Assembly: GCA_025363475.1 (NCBI GenBank)
Contig: JANYDS010000024.1
Location: 1-59,806, forward strand
Length of the DNA: 59,806 nucleotides
Reading direction: 5' to 3'
From: Terriglobia bacterium
GTDB taxonomy: Bacteria; Acidobacteriota; Terriglobia; Bryobacterales; Bryobacteraceae
Shown here: positions 27,638-36,633 of the stretch, one piece after another
Layout: each line of letters opens with the position of its first letter
Numbering within the stretch: the first letter of the stretch is position 1
Translations under genes and position numbers: made by a program
The notes under the pieces: generated by a model
Database searches by the model: none
What the model was told of the DNA's origin: nothing
Seen by the model: only the letters and a program-made list of their open reading frames with translations

Positions 27638-27889
27638 ATGCCAATGGAAACGATTCCCGTGACCGCTGAACGCAAAGCCCAGCTTGACGACTATGCCCGC
27701 CGGCACGGCCAGGACGCCGCTACTGCCGCCGACGACGCCCTCGCAGCATGGCTGGAGGGAGACGAGCAGCATTATCTGGAAACCGTCGAAAGTATCAAGC
27801 GGGGATACGCCGACTTCAGGGCGGGGCGCACTCAGCCCGCCGAAACCGTCTTTGAAGAACTGCGCTTGAAGCATGCCCTTCCGCGTTGA
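27638..27889 (+). CDS. ParD-like antitoxin
   Basis: An 83-residue acidic helical protein with an N-terminal segment METIPVTAERKAQLDDYARR that fits a ribbon-helix-helix-type antitoxin and a C-terminal helix (VESIKRGYADFRAGRTQPAETVFEELR) that fits toxin binding. The last 17 bases overlap the start of the ParE-like gene. The ATG at 27638 is chosen; a second ATG two codons later is equally good. The antitoxin is intact although its toxin is frameshifted. Confidence 0.8.
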   Translation: MPMETIPVTAERKAQLDDYARRHGQDAATAADDALAAWLEGDEQHYLETVESIKRGYADFRAGRTQPAETVFEELRLKHALPR

Positions 27890-28189
27890 ATATTCCGAAG
27901 AAGCAAAATACGACCTGGATCTGATTCTGGAATGGTTGCTTGCACGGGAAGCAGGAGAAACCGGCCTGCGCTGGTTCCGGAATTTTAAAGACGCGATTCC
28001 TTCCCTCGCCGAATTTCCGCGACGGTGTCCACAGGCACCGGAAGTTGCGGAGTTTCTTTTGAAGTTCGCCAGATGGTCTATGGACGCAAGCCCCACCATT
28101 ACAGAGTGCTGTTTACGGTCGACGGTGACGCTGTGATAGTCCTTCACATCCGGCACGGCAGACGAAGGCGTATCTCCGAACCCCATTGA
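27873..28189 (+). pseudogene. ParE-like toxin, frameshifted
   Basis: The frame starts as a normal ParE toxin (MPFRVEYSEEAKYDLDLILEWL) but leaves the family pattern after PEVAEF and ends at 28136. Moving by one base in the run TTTCTTTT (28053-28060) restores the expected C-terminus (FEVRQMVYGRKPHHYRVLFTV then VIVLHIRHGRRR) to a stop at 28187-28189. One extra base is thus likely. The reconstructed length, about 105 residues, is normal. It could be real inactivation or a sequencing error in a homopolymer-like run. Confidence 0.8.
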
Positions 28190-28230
28190 ATTACTCGCTC
28201 GTGGACATCACTAGTTAGTACCCCTGGATT

Positions 28231-30204
28231 ATGATGACTGTGATCCCGATGGCACACGAATCAACCGATATCCAGTCCACCCTCAACGAACAGCGGGTCT
28301 TCCCCCCGCCCCCAGCGTTCTCCGCCCAGGCCCGCATCAAATCCATGGCGGAATACGACGCGCTCTACGCCGAGGCCGACCGCGACCCCGAAGCCTTCTG
28401 GGGCCGAATCGCTAAGGAACTCGACTGGTCTGAGCCCTTCACCAAAGTCCTCGAATGGGACTGCCCCCATGCCAAATGGTTCACCGGCGGCAAGCTCAAC
28501 CTCTCGCACAACTGCCTCGACCGTCACCTCACCACCTGGCGCAAAAATAAAGCCGCCATTATCTGGGAAGGTGAACCTGGCGAAGTCCGCACGCTCACCT
28601 ATCAGCAACTCCACTCCGAAGTCTCAAAGTGTGCCAACGTCCTAAAGTCCCTGGGCGTTAAAAAAGGCGACCGCGTGGCCATCTATATGGGTATGAGTCC
28701 GGAACTCGCCATCGCCCTGCTCGCCTGCGCCCGCATCGGCGCTCCCCATACCGTAATCTTTGGCGGCTTCGCGCCCCAAGCCCTGATAGACCGCATCAAT
28801 GACGCGCAATGCGCCGCCGTCATCACGCAGGACGGGTCATACAGACGCGGGGCCGAAATCCGCCTCAAACCCATCGTCGATGAAGCGCTGCCGCAGTGCC
28901 CTTCCGTCCACAGCGTTCTGGTCTATCAGCGCAGCAAAACCGAGCAGAAGATGGTCCCCGGCCGCGACCACTGGTGGCATGAACTGATGGCCAACGCCTC
29001 TGACGATTGCCCGGCCGAACCCGTCGATTCCGAGCATCCGCTCTTCCTGCTCTACACTTCCGGCACCACCGGGAAACCCAAGGGAATTCTACACACCACG
29101 GGTGGTTATTCCGTGTCAACTTACGCCACCACGCAGTGGATTTTCGACCTTCGCGATGAAGATATTTTCTGGTGTACTGCTGACATCGGCTGGGTAACCG
29201 GCCACACTTATATCGTCTACGGTCCGCTGCAAAACGGTGCCACCGTGGTGATGTATGAAGGCAACCCCACCTTCCCGCAGCCGGACCGTTTCTGGGAAAT
29301 GATTGACCGCCACAAGGTCACCATTTTCTACACCGCTCCTACGGCCATCCGCGCCTTCATGCGCCTCGGCGAACGCTGGCCCGCTCGTCATTCCTTGAAG
29401 AGTCTGCGCCTCATCGGCAGCGTGGGTGAACCCATCAATCCCGAAGCCTGGATGTGGTACCGCAGCATCATCGGGCATGACCGCTGCCCTATCGTGGATA
29501 CCTGGTGGCAAACCGAAACCGGTGCGTGTATGATCAGCCCCATCCCCGGTGCCACCCCCACCAAACCTGGTTCCTGCACGAAGCCGCTGCCGGGTATCAG
29601 CGTTGGAGTGGTCACGCGTGAAGGCGAGCCCGTGCCGGCAGGTTCCGGCGGTTACCTCATCATCAAGAAGCCCTGGCCCTCGATGCTGCGCACCATCTAT
29701 AACGACCCCGCGCGTTATGAAGAGGCTTACTGGTCGCAAATCCCCGGCGTCTATTTCACAGGCGACGGTGCCCGGCAGGATGCCGATGGCTACATCTGGA
29801 TCATGGGCCGCGTCGATGATGTGATCAACGTTTCCGGCCATCGCCTCAGCACGATGGAGGTGGAATCGGCTCTGGTTGCACATCCCAAAGTCGTCGAAGC
29901 AGCCGTAGTGGGACGCCCCGATGAAATTAAAGGTCAGGCCATCGCTGCCTTTGTCACGCTGCAGGCCGGGCTGGAAACTTCCGAAGAACTCAAGGCTGAA
30001 CTGCGGGCTTGGGTTGGCAAAGAGATCGGGTCGCTGGCCAAACCTGACGATATTCGTTTCACTGACGCGCTCCCCAAAACCCGCAGCGGCAAAATCATGC
30101 GCCGTCTTCTGCGGGAACTGGCCGCCGGTGGAGACGTGAAAGGCGATGTCACTACTCTCGAAGACATGGGCGTGATTGCCGCATTGAGACAAGACGAAGA
30201 CTGA
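28231..30204 (+). CDS. acs: Acetyl-CoA synthetase (AMP-forming)
   Basis: Activates acetate to acetyl-CoA via acetyl-AMP. The 657-residue product has the P-loop-like [11 protein letters not shown], the DTWWQTETG motif, and the C-terminal domain with the regulatory acetylatable lysine in [14 protein letters not shown]. Length and order match Acs. Several ATG codons lie near the N-terminus; the first is used. A hairpin separates it from recA. Confidence 0.96.
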   Translation: MMTVIPMAHESTDIQSTLNEQRVFPPPPAFSAQARIKSMAEYDALYAEADRDPEAFWGRIAKELDWSEPFTKVLEWDCPHAKWFTGGKLNLSHNCLDRHLTTWRKNKAAIIWEGEPGEVRTLTYQQLHSEVSKCANVLKSLGVKKGDRVAIYMGMSPELAIALLACARIGAPHTVIFGGFAPQALIDRINDAQCAAVITQDGSYRRGAEIRLKPIVDEALPQCPSVHSVLVYQRSKTEQKMVPGRDHWWHELMANASDDCPAEPVDSEHPLFLLYTSGTTGKPKGILHTTGGYSVSTYATTQWIFDLRDEDIFWCTADIGWVTGHTYIVYGPLQNGATVVMYEGNPTFPQPDRFWEMIDRHKVTIFYTAPTAIRAFMRLGERWPARHSLKSLRLIGSVGEPINPEAWMWYRSIIGHDRCPIVDTWWQTETGACMISPIPGATPTKPGSCTKPLPGISVGVVTREGEPVPAGSGGYLIIKKPWPSMLRTIYNDPARYEEAYWSQIPGVYFTGDGARQDADGYIWIMGRVDDVINVSGHRLSTMEVESALVAHPKVVEAAVVGRPDEIKGQAIAAFVTLQAGLETSEELKAELRAWVGKEIGSLAKPDDIRFTDALPKTRSGKIMRRLLRELAAGGDVKGDVTTLEDMGVIAALRQDED

Positions 30205-30214
30205 GAATTTTTCC

Positions 30215-30244
30215 TGGCTCCGCGCACTCTGGTTGCGGGAGCCA
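30215..30244 (+). promoter_or_regulatory. Hairpin covering the recA ribosome-binding site
   Basis: TGGCTCC (30215-30221) pairs with GGAGCCA (30238-30244), extended inside by CGCA/TGCG around a seven-base loop with one bulged base. The 3' arm contains the GGGAG ribosome-binding site, and the recA ATG begins two bases after the stem. The hairpin could mask initiation. It lacks a U-tract, so a simple terminator is less likely. Confidence 0.5.
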
Positions 30245-30245
30245 C

Positions 30246-31268
30246 ATGACAGAACTGGAAAAACGCAAAGCAATCGACCTCGCCCTGGTGGCGATGGACA
30301 AGCAGTTTGGCAAGGGAACCGTACTCCGCCTGGGGTCAGATAACGCCGTTCCCGTCGCGGTTATTTCCACCGGCTGTCTCTCGGTAGACGCCGCGCTGGG
30401 CGTCGGTGGCCTGCCCCGTGGCCGCGTCGTCGAGATCTTTGGTCCGGAGTCTTCCGGCAAAACTACCCTGACGCTTCAGGTGATCGCTCAGGCGCAGAAG
30501 CTGGGCGGAGTCGCGGCCTTTATCGATGCCGAACATGCCCTCGACCCGCAGTACGCCCGCAAGCTTGGCGTCGATATCGACAACCTGCTCATTTCCCAGC
30601 CCGATACGGGCGAACAGGCGCTTGAAATCACGGCCGCACTCATTCAAAGTGGTGCCGTCGATCTGGTCGTAATCGATTCGGTTGCGGCACTGGTCCCTAA
30701 GGCCGAGCTCGAAGGCGAAATGGGCGATAGTCACATGGGCCTGCATGCCCGCCTCATGTCTCAGGCCCTGCGTAAACTTACCGGAGTCGTTTCCCGCACC
30801 AACACCTGCCTGATCTTCATCAATCAGATCCGTGAGAAGATCGGCGTCATGTTCGGCAGCCCTGAAACCACCACCGGTGGCCGGGCATTGAAGTTCTACT
30901 GCTCAGTCCGCATCGACATCCGCCGCATTTCCGCCATTAAAGACGGCGAGAGCATCATCGGCAACCGCACCCGCGTCAAGATCGTAAAGAACAAGGTCGC
31001 CTCGCCCTTCAAGGAGGCCGAATTCGATATTCTCTATGGCGAAGGAGCCTCGCGCGAAGGTGATCTGATTGACCTCGGTGTCAACAAGAACGTTCTGGAA
31101 AAATCCGGGTCCTGGTTTAGCTATCGCGGGGAACGGATCGGCCAGGGTCGCGAAAACGCCCGGGTCTACCTCAAGGAGCATCCAGAGATGGCTCAACGCC
31201 TTGAAGATGAACTCCGCGCCGTTATGGGTATTGCTGCCAAAGCCATTGCTGTTACGGCAGTTGCATAA
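30246..31268 (+). CDS. recA: Recombinase RecA
   Basis: The strand-exchange ATPase of homologous recombination and SOS induction. The 340-residue product has Walker A GPESSGKT at about 66-73, Walker [11 protein letters not shown], the L1/L2 DNA-binding loops ([37 protein letters not shown]) and a C-terminal regulatory domain. The C-terminus lacks the strongly acidic tail of enteric RecA. No LexA box was recognised upstream. Confidence 0.98.
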   Translation: MTELEKRKAIDLALVAMDKQFGKGTVLRLGSDNAVPVAVISTGCLSVDAALGVGGLPRGRVVEIFGPESSGKTTLTLQVIAQAQKLGGVAAFIDAEHALDPQYARKLGVDIDNLLISQPDTGEQALEITAALIQSGAVDLVVIDSVAALVPKAELEGEMGDSHMGLHARLMSQALRKLTGVVSRTNTCLIFINQIREKIGVMFGSPETTTGGRALKFYCSVRIDIRRISAIKDGESIIGNRTRVKIVKNKVASPFKEAEFDILYGEGASREGDLIDLGVNKNVLEKSGSWFSYRGERIGQGRENARVYLKEHPEMAQRLEDELRAVMGIAAKAIAVTAVA

Positions 31269-31295
31269 CCTTTTGTACTAGTCATATAATATGAC
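31261..31295 (+). promoter_or_regulatory. Promoter and palindromic operator of the Phd/VapC module
   Basis: TTGCAT (31261-31266) and a perfect TATAAT (31285-31290) are spaced 18 bases apart, inside and just after the end of recA. The TATAAT lies within a perfect 15-base palindrome (GTCATAT-A-ATATGAC, 31281-31295), the kind of site an antitoxin uses for autorepression. The predicted start falls near 31297, at an in-frame ATG, so the message may be leaderless. Confidence 0.6.
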
Positions 31296-31518
31296 CATGA
31301 TGATTGAGTCTTATCAACTCGCCGATGCCAAAGCCCATTTTTCTGAACTCGTGCAAAAAGCGATGCTCGGGGAATCGGTAATCGTGACGAAGGAAAACCG
31401 GCCCGTGGTCAAAATCGTGGCCATCAAACCGGCCACGCGGATGCCGGGCACCGGTAAAGGAATCTGGATGTCTCCCGATTTCGACGCGCCGCTCGCTGAT
31501 TTCGCGGAGTACATGTAA
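31291..31518 (+). CDS. Phd/YefM family antitoxin
   Basis: A 75-residue antitoxin. The N-terminal DNA-binding fold is recognisable (YQLADAKAHFSELVQKAMLGESVIVTKENRPVVKIV, split here only for recognition) and the C-terminal tail (GIWMSPDFDAPLADF) is the usual toxin-wrapping segment. The ATG codons at 31291, 31297 and 31300 are all in frame; the promoter position favours one of the later two. The toxin gene follows without a gap. Confidence 0.9.
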   Translation: MTMMIESYQLADAKAHFSELVQKAMLGESVIVTKENRPVVKIVAIKPATRMPGTGKGIWMSPDFDAPLADFAEYM

Positions 31519-31899
31519 TTGCCAGTCCTCCTCGACACACACGCCTTCCTGTGGTGGTGTCAGGACAGCCCGGAGCTTTCTCCCAAAGCTCGCAAGGTCA
31601 TGAAGGAGCAGGATTGCTTCGTCAGCTTTGTGAGCTTTTGGGAAATCGCCATCAAAGTCAGCCTCAACAAACTGCGTCTGCCCGGCGTGCCTGACCGCTG
31701 GCTGGCAGACCAGATGCAACTCAATGGCTTCGAGCAGCTGGAGATCAGTTTCCGCCAGATCATGCGTTGCGCTTCCCTGCCCCGCCACCACGGCGATCCC
31801 TTTGACCGTCTGCTCATCACCCAGGCGCAGGAAGAAAAACTCTCCGTCGTTTCCTGCGATCCGGCCTTCGACGCTTACGGAATCAAGCGAATCTGGTAA
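31519..31899 (+). CDS. VapC-type PIN-domain toxin
   Basis: A 126-residue PIN nuclease of the Phd-linked VapC group. The acidic residues are present: Asp in LLDTHAFLWW, Glu in FWEIAIK, Asp in HHGDPFDRLLI and Asp in SCDPAFDAYGI. The TTG start follows the antitoxin stop directly. The whole module looks intact, unlike most other toxin loci in this window. Confidence 0.9.
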   Translation: MPVLLDTHAFLWWCQDSPELSPKARKVMKEQDCFVSFVSFWEIAIKVSLNKLRLPGVPDRWLADQMQLNGFEQLEISFRQIMRCASLPRHHGDPFDRLLITQAQEEKLSVVSCDPAFDAYGIKRIW

Positions 31900-31909
31900 A
31901 ACGAGTTAG

Positions 31910-33457
31910 ATGCCCGAAACCCTCCGACTGCTCGAAGACAGATTGCGCGAAGGTGGCGGGCCAAAGAAAATCGACAAGCAACACAGCGCAGGCAAACTCA
32001 CGGCCCGCGAACGAATCACACGCCTGCTTGACCCGGGCGCGCACTTCCTTGAAATTGGCCTGCTCATCGCCTACGACCTTTACGACGGCCAGGCACCGGC
32101 AGCAGGCGTAGTCACAGGCATCGGCAAGATCGAAGGCCGACCGGCAGTTGTCGTCGCCAATGACGCCACGGTAAAAGCCGGTTCCTGGTGGCCTGAAACC
32201 ATCACCAAGATTCTGCGCGCGCAGGAAATCGCCATGCGCAATCGCATTCCCATCGTCTATCTGGTGGATTCCGCCGGCGTAAACCTCCCTTATCAGGACG
32301 GCATCTTCCCCGGGCAGTACGGCGCGGGCCGAATATTCTTCTATAACTCGCTGATGCGCCGCAAACTCCGCATTCCGCAGATTGCCGCCGTCATGGGTCC
32401 CTGCATCGCCGGTGGCGCATACCTGCCGGCCCTGAGCGACGTGATCATCATGGTGGAAAAGACCAGCTTTATGGGTCTTGGCGGACCCAATCTGGTGAAG
32501 GGCGCAACCGGGCAGACTATCGATCAGGAATCACTCGGCGGCGCGCACCTGCACAATGCCACCAGTGGTGTGGCCCATTACGCGGCTAAAGATGATGCAG
32601 AATGCCTCGCCATGATCCGTACGCGCTTCCGGCAAATGCCTGCACCGCTGCCCCAGCCGACAGGCACTGAACCAGCCGAAGCCGCTGACGATATCGCTGC
32701 AATCCTGCCCCCGGATCACCGCCTTCCCTACCGCATGGAAGACGTGCTGGAACGCATCTTCGACCGCGACGATTTCATCGAATTCCAGCCCGAATTCGCC
32801 CCCGAACTGCTCTGCGCCAATGCCCGCCTGAACGGCCATCCGGTCGCTTTGATCGCCAACCGCCGCGGCTTCCTGCGCCCCCGGATCGGCGGCATCATTT
32901 ACACCGAAAGCGCCCGTAAAGCCGCGTATTTCGTTGACGCAGCCGAGCGTGCCGGTACTCCGATCATCTACATTCAGGATGTTTCCGGTTTCATGATTGG
33001 CTCGGAAGCCGAAAGTGGCGGCATTATCCGCGCGGGTGCGGAGATGGTGGAAACCATGTCTACGGCCAGCGTGCCGCGCATCATCCTCACCATCAACCAC
33101 GCCAGCGGCGCGGGCTACTACGCCATGGCCGGACAGGGTTTCGACCCCAACTTCACCTTCAGCTGGCCCACCGCCCGCATCGGCGTCATGGAAGGCGATT
33201 CCGCCGTCAAAGCGCTCTTCTCCGTGGAACTGGACCGGCTCAAAAAGGCGGGTGAACCCATCCCGCCTGAACTCGCCGAATCCATCGATAAAACCCGCGC
33301 CGATTACGAGCGCTGGCTCGATGCGAAGTACGCCGCAGCCCGCGGCCACTGCGATGCCATCATTAATCCCAGCGACTCGCGCGCCGTCTTAACGCAGGCA
33401 CTCGAAGTAACCCTGCATCGTCCGCGAGCAGTTGCGCTCGCCCTGGAGCTTCTGTGA
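31910..33457 (+). CDS. Acyl-CoA carboxylase carboxyltransferase subunit (beta)
   Basis: The biotin-dependent carboxyltransferase subunit, 515 residues, of the propionyl/methylcrotonyl/geranyl-CoA carboxylase group. The N-terminal crotonase-like half holds KLTARERITRLLDPG and the acyl-CoA site GPCIAGGAYLPALSD; the C-terminal half has the carboxybiotin site GAEMVETMSTASVP. The following crotonase of the methylglutaconyl-CoA hydratase type favours methylcrotonyl-CoA or geranyl-CoA. The biotin carboxylase subunit is not in the window. Overlap with the next gene shows coupling. Confidence 0.88.
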   Translation: MPETLRLLEDRLREGGGPKKIDKQHSAGKLTARERITRLLDPGAHFLEIGLLIAYDLYDGQAPAAGVVTGIGKIEGRPAVVVANDATVKAGSWWPETITKILRAQEIAMRNRIPIVYLVDSAGVNLPYQDGIFPGQYGAGRIFFYNSLMRRKLRIPQIAAVMGPCIAGGAYLPALSDVIIMVEKTSFMGLGGPNLVKGATGQTIDQESLGGAHLHNATSGVAHYAAKDDAECLAMIRTRFRQMPAPLPQPTGTEPAEAADDIAAILPPDHRLPYRMEDVLERIFDRDDFIEFQPEFAPELLCANARLNGHPVALIANRRGFLRPRIGGIIYTESARKAAYFVDAAERAGTPIIYIQDVSGFMIGSEAESGGIIRAGAEMVETMSTASVPRIILTINHASGAGYYAMAGQGFDPNFTFSWPTARIGVMEGDSAVKALFSVELDRLKKAGEPIPPELAESIDKTRADYERWLDAKYAAARGHCDAIINPSDSRAVLTQALEVTLHRPRAVALALELL

Positions 33458-34182
33458 TTCTCACCACGCAGCATGGCCGCGTTTGCCATATCGCGCTCAA
33501 CCGACCGGAAAAGCGCAACGCCCTCAACACCCAGCTCTGCACTGACCTGGTCGCTGCTCTGGATGCCGCCGATGCTGACCCAGGCACCGGGGCTATCGTC
33601 CTCTCCGGCAACGGACCGGCGTTTTGCGCAGGCATGGATCTCAAGGATTCCCTGACGGCTGACCCCGTGGCGCTGGCAGAGATCCACGAACGCCTCTACA
33701 GCACCATCAACCGGCTGCACAAGCCGCTCATTGCCGCAGTACAGGGCGCGGCACTGGCGGGAGGAACCGGCCTTGTCGCCAACGCGCACATCGCTATCGC
33801 GCACCCTGATGCCCGCTTCGGCCTCACCGAAATCCGGATTGGTCTGTGGCCTGTGCTGATTTTTCGCGCCGTCGAAATGGCTATCGGCGAGCGACGCACG
33901 GTGGAACTTAGTCTTTCCGGACGCGAGTTCAACGCGCATCAGGCCGAACAGTATGGCCTGATCCATGAGGTCGCCATTATCCCGCTGGTCCGGGCTCTGG
34001 AACTGGGAAAACAAATCGCGGGCTACAGCGGCACCGCCCTCAGTTCGGGGCTTGAATACGCGCGCCAGATTCGCGGCTGCGACTGGGAAACAGCGGGTAA
34101 GATTGGTGCCAAATTGCGCGAAGGGTTGCTGGAAAGCGCCGAATATCGCGCCAGCGTCGAGGCTTTTCTTAATAAGACATGA
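33454..34182 (+). CDS. Enoyl-CoA hydratase/isomerase family protein, LiuC-like
   Basis: A 242-residue crotonase-fold enzyme. The oxyanion-hole segments NRPEKRNALN and FCAGMDLKD are clear. Of the two catalytic glutamates of classical crotonase, the second is kept (LTEIRIG), while the first position reads AGGTGLV instead of GGGCEL. Methylglutaconyl-CoA hydratases also lack that glutamate, so hydration of a methylglutaconyl-type substrate in leucine or isoprenoid breakdown is a reasonable inference with the upstream carboxylase. GTG start overlapping the previous stop; ATGA overlap with the next gene. Confidence 0.82.
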   Translation: MILTTQHGRVCHIALNRPEKRNALNTQLCTDLVAALDAADADPGTGAIVLSGNGPAFCAGMDLKDSLTADPVALAEIHERLYSTINRLHKPLIAAVQGAALAGGTGLVANAHIAIAHPDARFGLTEIRIGLWPVLIFRAVEMAIGERRTVELSLSGREFNAHQAEQYGLIHEVAIIPLVRALELGKQIAGYSGTALSSGLEYARQIRGCDWETAGKIGAKLREGLLESAEYRASVEAFLNKT

Positions 34183-35201
34183 AGTGGCTGATCACGGGTG
34201 GTGCCGGGTTCATCGGTACCAACGCCGCGAAACGCCTGATAGAGGCGGGTGAAAATTGCATAGTTACCGATAACTTCCACCGGCTCGGCAGCCTGCGGAA
34301 TCAGGCGTTTCTGGCCAGCCAGTGCGGCCTCAATGTTTCGTTTCTCGATGTCCGGCACCGCGATCCGGTGGATGCCACATTCGCCGCCCATTCGGATGTT
34401 GACGTAATCCTCCACCTGGCCGGTCAGGTGTCGCTGGTCGAATCCATCAAAGACCCCCGCTATGATTTCGACACCAATGCGCTGGGTACGTTCAACATTC
34501 TTGAAGCTATGCGGCAGCACGCTCCGCAGGCGGCGCTCATCTACGCCAGCACCAACAAAGTCTACGGCGCTTTGAGCACATTGCAGACTGACGAATCTGA
34601 CACCCGCTATTCCCTTCCCGCCTACCCGCACGGGCTGCCCGAAACGTTGCCCATAGACCTACATGGCGGCTACTCCTGTTCCAAGGGCGCAGCCGATCAA
34701 TACGTCCGGGATTACCACAAAATCTACGGGTTGAAGACGATTGCCTTGCGTCAGTCCAGCATCTACGGTGGTCATCAGTACGCGTCGGAAGACCAGGGCT
34801 GGGTGGCGTATTTTGTTCGTATAGGCGTAGAAAAACAGCCCTTCCGCACCAGTGGAACAGGCAAACAGGTTCGGGATTTGCTCCATGTTTCAGACCTCTG
34901 CGGATGCTTCGAAAAAATCGCACGGCTGCCCGCGGACAGCCCGGCCTGGGGTGAAGCGTTCAACATCGGAGGCGGCGTGGAATCGAGTCTGTCGCTGCTC
35001 GAACTCTTCGAAATCCTTCGTTCGCAATACGACCTCGCCATCAGCTATGAGGCTGGCCCGGCACGCACCGGCGACCAAAAAGTTTTCATCGCCAGCACCG
35101 CGAAAGCGCACCACCTGCTGGACTGGCAACCACAAATGGCCGTCGATAAGGGACTCCGCGAGCTTGTCGACTGGTCCCGTGAATCTGTGTTAGCATCCTG
35201 A
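34179..35201 (+). CDS. NAD-dependent sugar-nucleotide epimerase (CDP-paratose 2-epimerase-like)
   Basis: A 340-residue extended short-chain dehydrogenase. The NAD motif is MKWLITGGAGFIGTNAA, and the catalytic triad region is visible as the serine/threonine in YASTNKVYG and the Tyr-x3-Lys in YSCSKGAAD. The overall pattern (DNFHRLGS near the N-terminus, DQGWVAYFV later) resembles CDP-paratose/tyvelose epimerases more than GalE. It belongs to surface-polysaccharide metabolism but sits in an acyl-CoA operon by ATGA overlap, so its link to those genes is unclear. Confidence 0.85.
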   Translation: MKWLITGGAGFIGTNAAKRLIEAGENCIVTDNFHRLGSLRNQAFLASQCGLNVSFLDVRHRDPVDATFAAHSDVDVILHLAGQVSLVESIKDPRYDFDTNALGTFNILEAMRQHAPQAALIYASTNKVYGALSTLQTDESDTRYSLPAYPHGLPETLPIDLHGGYSCSKGAADQYVRDYHKIYGLKTIALRQSSIYGGHQYASEDQGWVAYFVRIGVEKQPFRTSGTGKQVRDLLHVSDLCGCFEKIARLPADSPAWGEAFNIGGGVESSLSLLELFEILRSQYDLAISYEAGPARTGDQKVFIASTAKAHHLLDWQPQMAVDKGLRELVDWSRESVLAS

Positions 35202-35203
35202 CC

Positions 35204-35680
35204 ATGCGCCTTTTCCTTGGACTCATGATCGCAGCGTCGCTGCTGGCTCAGCAGGTGCCCCCTGCCCCGAAGCTGTTCTCTTCCGCCGCCGACGTGGAAA
35301 AGCTGATTGCCGAAGCCAGGGCCGAGCGCAAAGAGCAGCCCCAGATCACCAAACGAATCCTTTCGCTGGCACCGTACAATGCCAATCTCGAATACCGCGC
35401 ATCCGTGGGTCCGGCCTCTGTTCACGAAACCGAAGCCGAAGTTTTCTACGTGATTGAGGGCTCAGCCACGATGATCACGGGCGGCAAACTGACTAAAGAG
35501 ACCCGTACCAACCCGGCAAATCTAACCGGCACGGGCATCGAAGGCGGAACACCTCGTCCCGTCGCCAAGGGTGATTTTATTGTGGTTCCCGAAGCCACCG
35601 CGCACTGGTTCAGCGAAATCAAAGAGACGCTGGTCCTGATGACTCTGCATGTCCCGCGCCCTGTACCCGCCGCGCACTAA
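35204..35680 (+). CDS. Exported cupin-domain protein
   Basis: A 158-residue protein with a short signal peptide (LGLMIAASLLAQQ) and one cupin barrel. Cupin motif 1 (SVHETEAEVFYVIEGSAT) supplies the His/Glu ligands, and motif 2 (GDFIVVPEATAHWFSE) the last histidine. Function unknown; such proteins may be periplasmic dioxygenases or isomerases. It follows the epimerase gene by two bases, and its 3' end overlaps the convergent ATP-grasp gene by four bases. Confidence 0.8.
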   Translation: MRLFLGLMIAASLLAQQVPPAPKLFSSAADVEKLIAEARAERKEQPQITKRILSLAPYNANLEYRASVGPASVHETEAEVFYVIEGSATMITGGKLTKETRTNPANLTGTGIEGGTPRPVAKGDFIVVPEATAHWFSEIKETLVLMTLHVPRPVPAAH

Positions 35681-36621
35681 CCTCGGATTTTAGCTTCCAG
35701 CCAATCGACGACACGCTCAAAAGGATCGAATCCAAAAGCCGCGGCGATGGGCGCACGCAGGTTCGAATTGGCGTTGACATCGTAGAAAATCAGGCGTCCG
35801 TCGGCGGCCTCCAGGTACTCGATGCCACCGATGTCGAGACCTCCGGCGTGCATCAGTTTCATGCCTGCTTCGACAGCGGCTGCGGGAACTTCCGGATACG
35901 GATAGAACTCGACAGGCGCAGCGGGTTTGACCTCCGGCACCTCGCAAACTCCTTCACCGGATTCCGGATTGCAGACTTCGGACGGGCATAAATTGAAAGC
36001 CCCGTGCGAGATCACCCGCATCGCATAAAGCAACTGGCCATCCAGAAATTCCATGCGCACGATGCCCTTCGCCTGATCGACTGGAAAGTATTCCTGCAGC
36101 ATGAGCAGATTGTCGGGAAACCAGATTTCAGGCCGCTCCCGCAAGGTGCGCAGCAACTCATCCGGTTCGTTCAACAGGAACATCCGGGCACCGCTGCCAC
36201 CCTGTTCCGGCTTCAGCAGGGCAGGCCAGCCGCCAGTCCAGGCAGCCAGCGCCGCCTCCGGGTCATTGAACGCCAGGGTCTTCGGATGATCGACACCCAG
36301 CTTCTGCATCAGGGCACCCTGAGCCGTCTTGCTCAATTCCAGCGCAAACGCCCCCGAACCGTTGAGCACCCGCGCTCCGCTCAGTTCCAAGGACCTCATC
36401 AGCGACAAACAAAGCGGCACCGCACGCGTATTCCCGCGCACATAAGCGCTGGGACTCGCCTGGTTAAAATAAACCTTCGCCCGGGGAACAGCATCCGGAT
36501 CAAAGCAGGCCCGCTTCAGATCAAAAGCTTCAAACGAAACACCCCGCCGTTCCAGCGCGGCAAAAAGTGGCTTCTGCCACTCCGGGTGCTCATAAAGTAC
36601 AACCAGGTCCGGGATCTTCAC
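35677..36621 (-). CDS. RimK-like ATP-grasp ligase, substrate unknown
   Basis: A 314-residue ATP-grasp protein. The lysine of WPALLKPEQGGSGARMFLL, LQEYFP and the acidic metal-binding pair at the end (GRLIFYDVNANSNLR) mark an ATP-grasp fold similar to RimK or GshB. The N-terminal domain (PDLVVLYEHPEWQKPLF) is of the pre-ATP-grasp type. Such enzymes add amino acids to peptides or small molecules, but no peptide precursor gene is seen nearby. It lies upstream of no other gene on its strand within the window's next 12 bases, being followed by a broken VapC. Confidence 0.75.
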   Translation of the reverse strand: MKIPDLVVLYEHPEWQKPLFAALERRGVSFEAFDLKRACFDPDAVPRAKVYFNQASPSAYVRGNTRAVPLCLSLMRSLELSGARVLNGSGAFALELSKTAQGALMQKLGVDHPKTLAFNDPEAALAAWTGGWPALLKPEQGGSGARMFLLNEPDELLRTLRERPEIWFPDNLLMLQEYFPVDQAKGIVRMEFLDGQLLYAMRVISHGAFNLCPSEVCNPESGEGVCEVPEVKPAAPVEFYPYPEVPAAAVEAGMKLMHAGGLDIGGIEYLEAADGRLIFYDVNANSNLRAPIAAAFGFDPFERVVDWLEAKIRG

Positions 36622-36633
36622 TTCCCCACACTA

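Noticed and set aside
29116-30273. 385-codon minus-strand frame inside acs
   Set aside because: Antisense of acs codons, no recognisable motif, no ribosome site.
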